A stretch of DNA of 20,690 nt, from positions 1 through 20,690 of the forward strand of contig CAKTPQ010000027.1 of NCBI GenBank assembly GCA_934591745.1, given 5' to 3'. The notes beneath the pieces are model-generated. The model was not told the DNA's origin. It saw nothing but the letters and a program-made list of their open reading frames with translations, and did not search any database. A program made the translations under genes and the position numbers. Of the stretch, positions 1-8,118 are shown in pieces; the first letter of the stretch is position 1, and every line of letters begins with the position of its first letter. The stretch comes from an uncultured Oscillospiraceae bacterium. GTDB lineage: Bacteria > Bacillota > Clostridia > Oscillospirales > Oscillospiraceae.

Positions 1-191
1 TGCTCACGGCTGTCCTTATACTTGTGGGTAGCGCGCAGGATGGTGACGATCTCTTTCTTGGTGGGCAGAGGGATGGGGCCGGACACGCTGGCGCCGGTGC
101 GCTTGGCGGTCTCGACGATCTTCTCTGCGGACTGGTCGATGACCTGGTGGTCATAGGCCTTCAGACGAATGCGAATCATTTCTTTTGCCAT
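1..191 (-). CDS. rpsJ: 30S ribosomal protein S10, 5' part only
   Basis: This is the first gene of the usual S10 ribosomal protein operon, cut by the left edge of the window; 63 codons are visible of a protein that is normally about 102 residues. The translation begins [15 protein letters not shown] and continues with [21 protein letters not shown] and HKYKDSRE, which is the conserved S10 N-terminal half. S10 sits in the 30S head and, in species where this has been studied, also works in NusB-linked antitermination. The ATG at 191-189 is chosen because GGAGG (202-206) lies 10 nt upstream and the sequence begins exactly as S10 does. It is read from a strong promoter at 482-510 through a long leader. 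The rest of the operon presumably lies to the left, outside the window. Confidence 0.97.
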   Translation of the reverse strand, partial: MAKEMIRIRLKAYDHQVIDQSAEKIVETAKRTGASVSGPIPLPTKKEIVTILRATHKYKDSRE

Positions 192-475
192 TTGGTCTTT
201 TCCTCCATGTTTTCGTACGGTTTTTTCTGCGTGACCTACTGCCGTACGGCGGGAAATTTCTTATTCACCGTTCCGTGCGTATCATTCCGGCTCATAAGAA
301 ACACCGGCTTTTGGCCGGTGTCCTTCTGGCGCGGCGATCTACGCCGGCGAACAGAAATCTCTCAGCCGCCCGATTATCGGACATACTCCCCGGAAGTTAC
401 CTCCTTTTCGGAGCAATCTCCCGGTTCATCGCATTGCAAACGCCTCCGGGCGTGTTGTGCCCGTTACGCGCGTAC
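192..475 (-). promoter_or_regulatory. rpsJ (S10 operon) 5' leader with attenuator-like hairpin
   Basis: About 280 nt of untranslated leader lie between the predicted start of transcription near 475 and rpsJ. It holds a GC-rich hairpin, ACACCGGC (321-314) with GCCGGTGT (308-301) around a 5-nt loop, followed on the minus strand by TTCTTAT, so it looks like a weak intrinsic terminator inside the leader. A second possible stem pairs CGTACGG (248-242) with CCGTACG (220-214), just before the ribosome binding site. Upstream, GCCGGC near 344 could pair with the CCGGC of the terminator stem as an alternative fold. S10 operon leaders are autoregulated in several bacteria, by L4 in E. coli; whether this one is related is inference. 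No convincing ORF is present on either strand. Confidence 0.5.
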
Positions 476-481
476 CTGCAT

Positions 482-510
482 ATAATATAGGAAAAACCGC
501 GTGGTGTCAA
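482..510 (-). promoter_or_regulatory. Strong sigma-A type promoter for rpsJ
   Basis: On the minus strand TTGACA (510-505) and TATTAT (487-482) are separated by exactly 17 nt. The DNA just upstream (511-545) is AT-rich, in contrast with the GC-rich surroundings, and could act as an UP element. It contains a second TTGACA at about 531-526 without a well-placed partner. Near-consensus boxes fit a ribosomal protein operon. Confidence 0.8.
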
Positions 511-625
511 GTAGATTTTTCTATTTTGTCAACAAAATTTCCATGAAATTTTCAGCACTTTTGACGGGCATATATATTGTGCCCGCGGCGCCCCTCCCCT
601 CCCCTATCTGGGGCCAGAGCGACAG

Positions 626-656
626 AAAAAGAGCCGCCTTCCGGCGGCTCTTTTTC
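626..656 (-). terminator. Intrinsic terminator after cysS
   Basis: GAGCCGCC (631-638) and GGCGGCTC (643-650) form an 8-bp stem with a 4-nt loop. On the minus strand it is followed by TTTTT (630-626). It lies about 45 nt beyond the cysS stop. There is also a T-run on the plus strand (651-655), so it could work in both directions. It separates cysS from the rpsJ promoter. The stretch 511-625 shows no gene. Confidence 0.85.
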
Positions 657-696
657 TTATATTGGTCTGTTGTGCGGTTTTTCAGAAGTCTGCGGC

Positions 697-2142
697 TCAG
701 ATCCGCTTCCACTTGGCGCCGTTGGGGATGTCGGTGACCTCGATGCCCTTGGCCTTCAGCTCATCGCGGATGCGGTCGGCCTCGGCGAAGTTCTTGGCTT
801 TCTTGGCGTCGGCCCGGGCGCGGATCAGCGCCTCCACCTCGGCGTCGGCCTCGCCGGACTCGCTGATGACGGCGAACTCGCCGGCAGGCGCGGCAGCGGC
901 CTGCTTGCTGCGCAGCTGCGCCGCCTTCTCCAGCAGCTTCAGTCCCAGCACGGTGTCGAAGCTGTCCAGCAGGGCCAGCTTGGTCTTGTCGTTGGTCTTG
1001 GCCTTCAGCACGTCGTACAGCACGGTGACGGCCATGGAGGTGTTCAGGTCGTTGTCCATGGCGGCGGTGAACTTGGTCCTGTACTCGTCAAAGGCCGCCT
1101 GCTCCACCTCGCCCTCGTCCTTCAGGGCGGCGATGCGGCTCAGTAGCTTGTTGTAGGCCACGGTGGCGTTGTCCAGATTCTCCCATGTGAACACCAAGCT
1201 CTTGCGGTAGTGGCTCTGGAGGCAGAAGAAACGGTAAGCCAGGGGGTCGTACCCTTTCTCCTCCAGCAGGGAGACGGTGAGGAACTCGCCCTTGGACTTG
1301 GACATCTTACCGTGGTCGGTGTTCAGATGGGCCACATGGCACCAGTGGGGGCACCACGGGTGGCCCAGATAGCTCTCGGACTGGGCGATCTCGTTGGTGT
1401 GGTGGGGAAAGGCGTTGTCCACGCCGCCGCAGTGCAGGTCCAGATACTCGCCGTTGTACTTCATGGAGATGCCGGAGCACTCAATGTGCCAGCCGGGATA
1501 GCCCACGCCCCAGGGGGAGTCCCATTTCAGGGCCTGATCCTCGAACTTGGACTTGGTGAACCACAGCACGAAGTCGTTCTTGTTGCGCTTGTTGGTGTCC
1601 TCCTCCACGCCCTCGCGGACGCCCACCGCCAGATCCTCCTCGTTGTGGTCGTTGAAGATGTAGTAGCGCTGGAGCTTGCTGGTGTCGAAGTACACGTTGC
1701 CGCCGGCCACATAGGCATAGCCGGTGTCGATGAGCTTGGTGATGATCCGGATATAGTCGTCGATGAGGCCGGTGGCGGGCTGCACCACATCGGGGCGCTT
1801 GATGTTCAGCTTCCGGCAGTCGGAGAAAAACGCGTCGGTGTAGTACTGGGCGATCTCCATAACGGTCTTATGCTCGCGCCGAGCGCCCTTGAGCATCTTA
1901 TCCTCGCCCTCGTCGGCGTCGGAGGTCAGGTGTCCCACATCGGTGATGTTCATGACGCGGTTCACGTCGTACCCGGCGTAGCGCAGGTACTTCTCCAGCA
2001 CGTCCTCCATGATGTAGGAGCGCAGGTTGCCGATGTGGGCGAAGTGGTACACGGTGGGGCCGCAGGTGTACATCTCCACATGGCCGGGGGTGTGGGTCTT
2101 GAACTCCTCTTTCTTGTGGGTGGCGGAATTATACAGATACAT
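697..2142 (-). CDS. cysS: Cysteinyl-tRNA synthetase
   Basis: Class I aminoacyl-tRNA synthetase that charges tRNA-Cys with cysteine using ATP in the cytoplasm. The 481-residue product is close to the usual 460-480. It shows the HIGH signature as HIGN (residues 36-39), the first zinc ligand Cys27 in CGPTVY, the later ligands in ECSGISM and the HHTNE segment, and KMSKS at 279-283. The C-terminal anticodon-binding part contains ADRIRDELKAKGI. The ATG at 2142 has AGGAGG (2154-2149) 6 nt upstream, which settles the start. The gene is preceded by its own promoter and a T-box leader and followed by a terminator, so it is a single-gene unit regulated by the charging state of tRNA-Cys. Confidence 0.98.
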   Translation of the reverse strand: MYLYNSATHKKEEFKTHTPGHVEMYTCGPTVYHFAHIGNLRSYIMEDVLEKYLRYAGYDVNRVMNITDVGHLTSDADEGEDKMLKGARREHKTVMEIAQYYTDAFFSDCRKLNIKRPDVVQPATGLIDDYIRIITKLIDTGYAYVAGGNVYFDTSKLQRYYIFNDHNEEDLAVGVREGVEEDTNKRNKNDFVLWFTKSKFEDQALKWDSPWGVGYPGWHIECSGISMKYNGEYLDLHCGGVDNAFPHHTNEIAQSESYLGHPWCPHWCHVAHLNTDHGKMSKSKGEFLTVSLLEEKGYDPLAYRFFCLQSHYRKSLVFTWENLDNATVAYNKLLSRIAALKDEGEVEQAAFDEYRTKFTAAMDNDLNTSMAVTVLYDVLKAKTNDKTKLALLDSFDTVLGLKLLEKAAQLRSKQAAAAPAGEFAVISESGEADAEVEALIRARADAKKAKNFAEADRIRDELKAKGIEVTDIPNGAKWKRI

Positions 2143-2183
2143 GATGAGCCTCCTATGGTCTACATTATAAATATAGTATGGTA

Positions 2184-2220
2184 AATAAAACGCCTCCCAT
2201 GCCCGCGGGCATGAGAGGCG
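2184..2220 (-). terminator. T-box regulated terminator
   Basis: CGCCTCTCATGCCCG and CGGGCATGGGAGGCG (minus strand, 2220-2191) make a stem of about 14 bp around the palindrome CATGCCCGCGGGCATG. It is followed by TTTTATTT (2190-2183). This is the terminator that competes with the T-box antiterminator. Confidence 0.9.
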
Positions 2221-2420
2221 AAAGAATACTTCGCGGTTCCACTCTCGTTTATCACTCAGGTGCGGCCCATGACGCAGGCCATGCGGAGGGCGTCCACAGC
2301 CCTCGCGCTCCCGGACGCACTTTCTGTCCGCAGCGGGTGAGCGGGCTTGCAGCCGACGGCCCCCTCTCTCTTGCCCCGTGGGATGGACATACTCTTTCCG
2401 ATCAACGCGCTATTCGGTTG
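2184..2420 (-). promoter_or_regulatory. T-box riboswitch leader of cysS
   Basis: The leader carries the diagnostic T-box sequence GAGTGGAACCGCGA (2244-2231 on the minus strand), whose TGGA bulge pairs with the uncharged tRNA acceptor end. Upstream is a stem I-like region with GGAAAGAGTA, TGTCC and GAGAGAGGGG. The matching descending strand GGACA is followed by GAAAGTGCG, which places a UGC cysteine codon (2319-2317) opposite AGTA as the likely specifier. A terminator hairpin follows at 2191-2220. Uncharged tRNA-Cys should stabilise the antiterminator and permit cysS transcription. The family is well established; the exact specifier position is my reading of the fold. Confidence 0.93.
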
Positions 2421-2426
2421 GGTCTT

Positions 2427-2455
2427 ATGGTAGCAAGATTTTCCGCAGGTGTCAA
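2427..2455 (-). promoter_or_regulatory. Promoter of the cysS T-box transcript
   Basis: TTGACA (2455-2450) and TACCAT (2432-2427) are spaced by 17 nt on the minus strand. The -35 box begins immediately after the pgsA stop codon, so cysS has its own start just downstream of pgsA. Transcription would begin near 2420. Confidence 0.75.
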
Positions 2456-2456
2456 G

Positions 2457-2981
2457 TTATTTGATACTCTTGAACACATCAGCGTTCTTGGCGAAATACT
2501 CGATGCCGGAATAAACGGTGGTCACCAGGATCACGCCCTGACACACATAGTTGAGCCACTGGGGAATGCCGAACAGGATGAGGCAGATGCACACCATGGT
2601 GCTGGCGGTCTTGATCTTGCCCGACCAGCCGGCGGCGATAACGCGGCCCTTCTCCACCGCCACAAGGCGCATACCGGACACGGCGAACTCCCGCAGCAGC
2701 ACGATGGCCAGCACCCACGCGGCAAACGTACCCTCCTCCACGAACCAGCACAGCGCCGCCATCACCAGACACTTGTCCGCCAGCGGGTCCATGAACTTGC
2801 CAAAATCGGAGATCTGGTTATAGTGGCGGGCGATATAGCCGTCCAGCAGGTCGGTGAGACAGGCCACGATGTAGATGCCCAGCGCCGCATAGCGGCAGCC
2901 GGGGAAGCCCCAGTACAGCACCACCAGAAAAACGGGGATCATCAGAACCCGCAGGATCGTCAGTTTGTTCGCGGTCGTCAT
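2457..2981 (-). CDS. pgsA: CDP-diacylglycerol--glycerol-3-phosphate 3-phosphatidyltransferase
   Basis: Integral membrane enzyme that makes phosphatidylglycerol phosphate from CDP-diacylglycerol and glycerol-3-phosphate, the committed step to phosphatidylglycerol and cardiolipin. The 174-residue product contains the CDP-alcohol phosphotransferase signature DG..AR........G...D...D: Asp44, Asp47, Gly48, Ala51, Arg52, Gly61, Asp65 and Asp69. Hydrophobic segments are spread through the chain, as in the family (about 180 residues). The beginning TTANKLTILRVLMIPVF is typical of PgsA. The ATG at 2981 has AAGG about 11 nt upstream, a rather distant ribosome binding site. A separate promoter lies at 3052-3080, between rimO and pgsA. 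Other CDP-alcohol transferases share the motif, but length and N-terminus favour PgsA. Confidence 0.95.
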   Translation of the reverse strand: MTTANKLTILRVLMIPVFLVVLYWGFPGCRYAALGIYIVACLTDLLDGYIARHYNQISDFGKFMDPLADKCLVMAALCWFVEEGTFAAWVLAIVLLREFAVSGMRLVAVEKGRVIAAGWSGKIKTASTMVCICLILFGIPQWLNYVCQGVILVTTVYSGIEYFAKNADVFKSIK

Positions 2982-3051
2982 GTATGTATCAGCCTTTCGT
3001 TTTGGTGTTTCCGCGCCGCCGGCGGATGCAGCCGCGCCACGCGCTGACGGT

Positions 3052-3080
3052 ATTGTAGCACGGGCGGCGGGAAATGAAAA
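3052..3080 (-). promoter_or_regulatory. Probable promoter of pgsA
   Basis: TACAAT (3057-3052) is preceded by TGC, an extended -10. A TTTTCA -35 box (3080-3075) lies 17 nt away on the minus strand. It starts just after the rimO stop and would give a leader of about 60 nt. Confidence 0.6.
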
Positions 3081-3087
3081 GCCTTTT

Positions 3088-4407
3088 TTACTCCGCCAGC
3101 TCGCCGGTCAGCTCGCCGTCCATGGCGCCGGTAATGCGCACCGGCACAAACTCGCCCGCCTCCACCTCGTGGTCGGCGGTAAAATAGATGCGGCCGTCGA
3201 TGTCGGGGCTTTCGGCGTAGCTGCGGCCCACGAACATCATGGACTGGCTGTCAAACCCGTCGCACAGCACCTCCGCCACGCCGCCCATGCGGCTGTCGTT
3301 GAAGTCGTCCATGATGCGGGACTGCACATCCACGATGAGGTCGGCCCGGCGCTCGGCCTCGTCGGTGTCCACACGGTTCAGCATCTTGGCGGCGGGGGTG
3401 CCTTCCTCCGGGGAGTAGGGGAACACGCCGGCCCGCTCGATGCGCACCTCCTGCAAAAACGCGCACAGCTCCTCAAAGGCGGCCTCATCCTCGTAGGGCA
3501 GGCCGGTGATGAGGCTGGTGCGCAGCACCAGACCGGGAATGCGCGCCCGCAGCTTACGGAACAGCGCCAGCAGCTCCGCCTTGCCGCCCCGGCGGTTCAT
3601 GGCCTTGAGCACCTTGTCGTTGCAGTGCTGGATGGGAATGTCCAGATAGGGCAGCACCTTCTCCTCGGCGGCGATGGTGTCGATCAGCTCGTCGGTGAAC
3701 TCGTCCGGGTACAGGTAGTGCAGACGGATCCAATGGAAGTCCAGCTTGCACAGCTCACGCAGCAGCTCCGCCAGCTTCCGCTCTCCGTACAGGTCGATGC
3801 CGTAGCGGGTGATGTCCTGGGCGATGACAATGCACTCCTTCACCCCGGCATCCGCCAGACGCCGGGCCTCGGCCAGCACATCCTCCATGCGGCGGCTGCG
3901 GTAGCGGCCCCGCAGGGACGGGATGACGCAGTAGGCGCAGCGGTTGTCGCAGCCCTCGGCGATGCGCAGATAGGCGTAGTGTCCCGGTGTGGTCAGCACC
4001 CGGTCAAACTCGTCGATCATACCGTGGATGTCCGCGAAGCGGCAGGGCCTCCCGCCAGCCATCAGCTCCGCCAGCGCCGGCACGATCTCACCGTAGCTGC
4101 CGGTGCCCATGATGCCGTCCACCTCCGGCAGCTCCGTCAGGATCTCCTGCTGGTAGCGCTGGGTGAGACAGCCGGTGACCAGGATCTTCCGCACCTGTCC
4201 CGCCGCCTTCAGCTCCGCCGCGGAGAGGATGGTGTCGATGGCCTCCTCCTTGGCGCTGTCGATAAAGCCGCATGTGTTGATGACCACCACGTCGGCGCCG
4301 GCAGGCTCCTCCTGCAGGGTGTGCCCCGCGTCGCGGCACAGGGCCATCATCTGCTCGGTATTCACCAGATTCTTGGCACAGCCAAGGGAAATAAAGGAAA
4401 CTTTCAC
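3088..4407 (-). CDS. rimO: Ribosomal protein S12 methylthiotransferase RimO
   Basis: Radical SAM enzyme that adds a methylthio group to the conserved aspartate of ribosomal protein S12. The 439-residue product starts with ISLGCAKNLVNTE, the RimO form of the UPF0004 domain. Cys10, Cys46 and Cys80 are the ligands of the auxiliary iron-sulfur cluster, and Cys153, Cys157 and Cys160 (CDNRCAYC) form the radical SAM cluster. The C-terminal 65 or so residues fit a TRAM domain. SLGC.KN together with the length distinguishes it from the tRNA enzyme MiaB. The start is GTG (4407-4405) with GAGGT 9 nt upstream. That site lies across the recX stop, leaving an 11-nt gap, so rimO is probably translationally coupled to recX. 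Confidence 0.96.
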   Translation of the reverse strand: MKVSFISLGCAKNLVNTEQMMALCRDAGHTLQEEPAGADVVVINTCGFIDSAKEEAIDTILSAAELKAAGQVRKILVTGCLTQRYQQEILTELPEVDGIMGTGSYGEIVPALAELMAGGRPCRFADIHGMIDEFDRVLTTPGHYAYLRIAEGCDNRCAYCVIPSLRGRYRSRRMEDVLAEARRLADAGVKECIVIAQDITRYGIDLYGERKLAELLRELCKLDFHWIRLHYLYPDEFTDELIDTIAAEEKVLPYLDIPIQHCNDKVLKAMNRRGGKAELLALFRKLRARIPGLVLRTSLITGLPYEDEAAFEELCAFLQEVRIERAGVFPYSPEEGTPAAKMLNRVDTDEAERRADLIVDVQSRIMDDFNDSRMGGVAEVLCDGFDSQSMMFVGRSYAESPDIDGRIYFTADHEVEAGEFVPVRITGAMDGELTGELAE

Positions 4408-4418
4408 GTCTCGTTACC

Positions 4419-5038
4419 TCATGTTTCATCGATCTCTTGCCCCAGCTCATGGAGGGCGGGGCGGATGTCCTGCCATGCAAAGCCCCGGCGCTGGAGGGCG
4501 GCGGCCAGACGGCGGCTGTCCTCCGGGGTCAGCGGGCGTCCCCGCAGCTTGGTGCGGAGGAATTTACGGATGGCCTCCTCCGGCGGCGGCAGCTGCTCCA
4601 ACGCCTCGTCCCACAGTTCCTTGGGTATGCCCCGATGGTGCAGCTCCTGCCGGACGCGGCCGGGGCCGTAGCCCATGCCGCCGTAGTGCCGGGCGATAAC
4701 GCCGGCATAGGCGGCGTCATCTACCGCGCCCAGCCCCTCCAGCCAGTCCGCCGTGTCGGCGGCATCCTCCGGCGAGGCGCCCTTCTTTGTCAACCGCTCC
4801 GTCAGCTCCTTTTTGGAGAGCATCCGCCCGGAGGCCATGCTGGCGCCCCGGCGTTTGGTGTCGGCGCGGCGGGACGCGGCCTGCAGATCCGCCAGCGTAT
4901 CCGGCGTCAGGTCGAGGCCCTGATATAAGCCAAATTGCAGAAGCTCCGCGCCGGTGATCCGGAGGATGTTGCCATCCTCCAGATGCACCAGCACGCGCTC
5001 CTGCTTGTGTTTGGAATTTTCCAGTCTTTCGATGCGCA

Positions 5039-5039
<1 letters not shown>
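4419..5039 (-). CDS. recX: Recombination regulator RecX
   Basis: RecX binds RecA filaments and limits their activity. The 206-residue product contains KKELTERLTKKGASPEDA and DDAAYAGVIARHYGGMGYGPGRVRQEL-like helical repeats (given here only as landmarks), ending near WQDIRPALHELG; these three-helix modules are typical of RecX. The frame is open further upstream to 5246. I choose ATG 5039-5037, however, because it overlaps the recA stop by one base (TGATG), because the product then begins MRIERLENSKHKQERV as a sensible N-terminus, and because the extra upstream residues are low-complexity shadow of recA. Direct coupling to recA agrees with the known role and gene order. Sequence conservation in this family is low, but context makes the call firm. 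Confidence 0.93.
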
Positions 5040-6145
<1,106 letters not shown>

Positions 6146-6211
6146 TGTTCCGTCCTCCTCCGTTGTGATACCTTGATATTATGGGAATCGCTGTCCCGAA
6201 AGCAGGACAGT

Positions 6212-7078
6212 TCAGATCTCCGTGTGCAGAATACCCCAGACCACCCGTGGGATGTCGTTGAGGTCGGGGAGCACCTCGATATCGCCGAAGCCCACGGTGC
6301 GCATGATGCGCAGCACGTCGTCGGCCTGTCCGATGCCCACCTCGAAGTACAGCCGTCCGCCGGGACGCAGCACCTCCCGCCAGTTTTCGCAGATGGCCCG
6401 GTAGAAATCCAGTCCGTCGGCGCCGCCCTTCAGGGCCAGATGCGGCTCGTAGTCCCGCACCGAGGGGTCCAGCCCGGCGATGTCGCCGTCGGGGATGTAG
6501 GGCGGGTTGGACACGATACAGTCGAACTCCCCCAGCCGCCTGGGCGCGCTCTCCAGCGCGTTGAGCTGCATGGACACCGCCTGTCCGGACAGGCCGGTGC
6601 GGCGGATGTTCTGGCGGCAGATGCGCAGCGCGCCCTCGTCGATCTCCCCCAGCACCACATGGCTGCCGGGGACGTTTTTCGCCACGGCCAGACCGACGCA
6701 GCCGGAGCCGGCGCACAGGTCCAGCACACGGGGGCTGTCCAGGCCCCGCAGGCCCTCGATGGCCGCGGCGGCCAGCACCTCCGTGTCCGGGCGGGGAATG
6801 AGTACCTGCTCCGAAATGTCCAGCGGCAGGCCGTAGAACTCCCACTCGCCGATAAGGTAGGCCACCGGCTCGCCGGCCAGATGGCGCTCCACCAGCGCCC
6901 GGGCCTGCCGTTCCACCGTATCCGGCACATAGAGCCGGCTGTCGCGGGTCAGCTCCTCCCGGCTCTTGCCGGCGGCACAGCACACCAGCTCACGGGCCTC
7001 CAGCGTGGCGGCGGGCAGACCCGCCGCATGGAGCTGCTGGCGTATATCTAAATACAGATTGTTATATGTGATCGCCAT
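6212..7078 (-). CDS. prmC: Peptide chain release factor N5-glutamine methyltransferase
   Basis: SAM-dependent methyltransferase that modifies the glutamine of the GGQ motif in release factors RF1 and RF2. The 288-residue product shows the family helical N-terminal domain with GEPVAYLIGEWEFYG (about 69-83), the SAM-binding loop VLDLCAGSGCVGLAV (118-132), the acidic SAM ribose contact near GEID (144-147) and the substrate motif NPPYIP (191-196). It follows yqhQ by 21 bases, a pairing seen in many Firmicutes, usually with prfA nearby; prfA is not in this window. The best ribosome binding site, AGGGGA, is about 14 nt upstream of the ATG, which is long, but no better start is available. Confidence 0.95.
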   Translation of the reverse strand: MAITYNNLYLDIRQQLHAAGLPAATLEARELVCCAAGKSREELTRDSRLYVPDTVERQARALVERHLAGEPVAYLIGEWEFYGLPLDISEQVLIPRPDTEVLAAAAIEGLRGLDSPRVLDLCAGSGCVGLAVAKNVPGSHVVLGEIDEGALRICRQNIRRTGLSGQAVSMQLNALESAPRRLGEFDCIVSNPPYIPDGDIAGLDPSVRDYEPHLALKGGADGLDFYRAICENWREVLRPGGRLYFEVGIGQADDVLRIMRTVGFGDIEVLPDLNDIPRVVWGILHTEI

Positions 7079-7099
7079 AATACGTCGCGTTATCCCCTT

Positions 7100-8047
7100 T
7101 TACCACTGATCTTTCCCTTTTTCGTCGGGGATCACCAGCTTCATGGCCTCGATAGCCACCTCGATCATGGAATCGTCCGGCTCGTTGGTGGTGAAATTCT
7201 GCATCCACATACCGGGGGCGGACAGGATGCGTGTCACGGCGTTGTCATGGGCGCCCACAAAGCGGTTGAACTCATAGGTCACGCCCACCACCGGGATCAG
7301 CAGCAGCAGCTTGACGCCGATGCGTACCCAGATGTTCTGCCAGTCGATGTAGGGGAACACGATGCTGGACACCAGAATGGACACGATGATGACCACGAAC
7401 AGGAAGCTGGTGCCGCAGCGGGGATGGTGCTTGGGCTGGGGGCGGACATTCTCCACCGTCAGAGGCAGCCCCGCCTCGTAGCAGAAGATGGTCTTGTGCT
7501 CCGCACCGTGGTAGCAGAACACCCGGTGGACATCCTTCTGTTTGGAGCAGAGGATGAGGTAGGTCAGAAAAATCAGCACCTTTACCACACCCTCGATGAT
7601 GTTGTGGACAGCGGCGCTCTGGGCGTGGAACAGCCCGGCGATGAACGTGGGCAGCAGCATGAACAGCACCAGCGTCAGCCCCAGACTGAGAATGACGGAG
7701 AACGCCACCACCAGTGACTGCAGCTTCTCCGCCGGGATGTGCTTTTCCATCCACTGGTCGAATTTGCTGGGCTTGGCGTCCTCGTCGTCGGGGAAATAAT
7801 CCGCCGAAAACATCAGTGCCTTGACGCCGGTGATCATGGAGCTGATGAACGTCACGGCTCCCCGGAGGATAGGCACCCCCAGAATGGGGTATTTGTCCTT
7901 GATGAACCGCCGCTCCGTTACCTTGGTGACCAGCCCCTCGGGAGAGCGGACGACGATGGCGTCCTTCTCCGGGCCGCGCATGAGAATACCTTCGATCAGC
8001 GCCTGTCCGCCGATGGTGGTGCGGAAGGCGCCCTGCTTCTTTTCCAT
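7100..8047 (-). CDS. yqhQ: DUF1385 membrane protein (YqhQ family)
   Basis: Conserved membrane protein of unknown biochemical role. The 315-residue product begins MEKKQGAFRTTIGGQALIEG, with GGQALIEGILMRGP, and later has CYHGAEHKTIFCYE and HHPRCGTSF, all hallmarks of DUF1385. Four hydrophobic segments are visible (FSVILSLGLTLVLFMLL, VLIFLTYLILC, FLFVVIIVSILVSSIVF and VKLLLLIPVVGV). The histidines and cysteines in HGAEH and HPRC suggest a metal site, which is inference. The frame is open to an ATG at 8083, but that codon lies within the promoter at 8074-8102. ATG 8047, downstream of GAAAGGAT, is therefore the start. The gene heads a run with prmC, recA, recX and rimO. Confidence 0.93.
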   Translation of the reverse strand: MEKKQGAFRTTIGGQALIEGILMRGPEKDAIVVRSPEGLVTKVTERRFIKDKYPILGVPILRGAVTFISSMITGVKALMFSADYFPDDEDAKPSKFDQWMEKHIPAEKLQSLVVAFSVILSLGLTLVLFMLLPTFIAGLFHAQSAAVHNIIEGVVKVLIFLTYLILCSKQKDVHRVFCYHGAEHKTIFCYEAGLPLTVENVRPQPKHHPRCGTSFLFVVIIVSILVSSIVFPYIDWQNIWVRIGVKLLLLIPVVGVTYEFNRFVGAHDNAVTRILSAPGMWMQNFTTNEPDDSMIEVAIEAMKLVIPDEKGKDQW

Positions 8048-8073
8048 ATGCCTGAATGATCCTTTCTGAGGCA

Positions 8074-8102
8074 AGCATATCACAGCTCGCCGAAAAATGC
8101 AA
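8074..8102 (-). promoter_or_regulatory. Promoter for the yqhQ-prmC-recA run
   Basis: On the minus strand TTGCAT (8102-8097) and TATGCT (8079-8074) are 17 nt apart, with TGA forming an extended -10. The predicted start of transcription, near 8067, leaves a 20-nt leader before yqhQ and rules out the upstream ATG at 8083. Confidence 0.65.
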
Positions 8103-8118
8103 CAGTTGTTCGATTTTT

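Noticed and set aside
24..485. Plus-strand open frame over the rpsJ start and leader
   Set aside because: It crosses the rpsJ coding region in antisense and its leader, and has no recognisable protein features.
1210..2184. Long open frame on the plus strand across cysS
   Set aside because: It is the antisense of cysS and its T-box leader, with valine, glycine and histidine-rich shadow translation and no ribosome binding site.
2965..4671. Plus-strand open frame of 568 codons across rimO and recX
   Set aside because: High GC keeps antisense frames open. The product is low-complexity and the minus-strand genes are unmistakable.
8048..8083. Earlier ATG of yqhQ at 8083
   Set aside because: It sits at the edge of the -10 region, upstream of the predicted start of transcription, and has no ribosome binding site.
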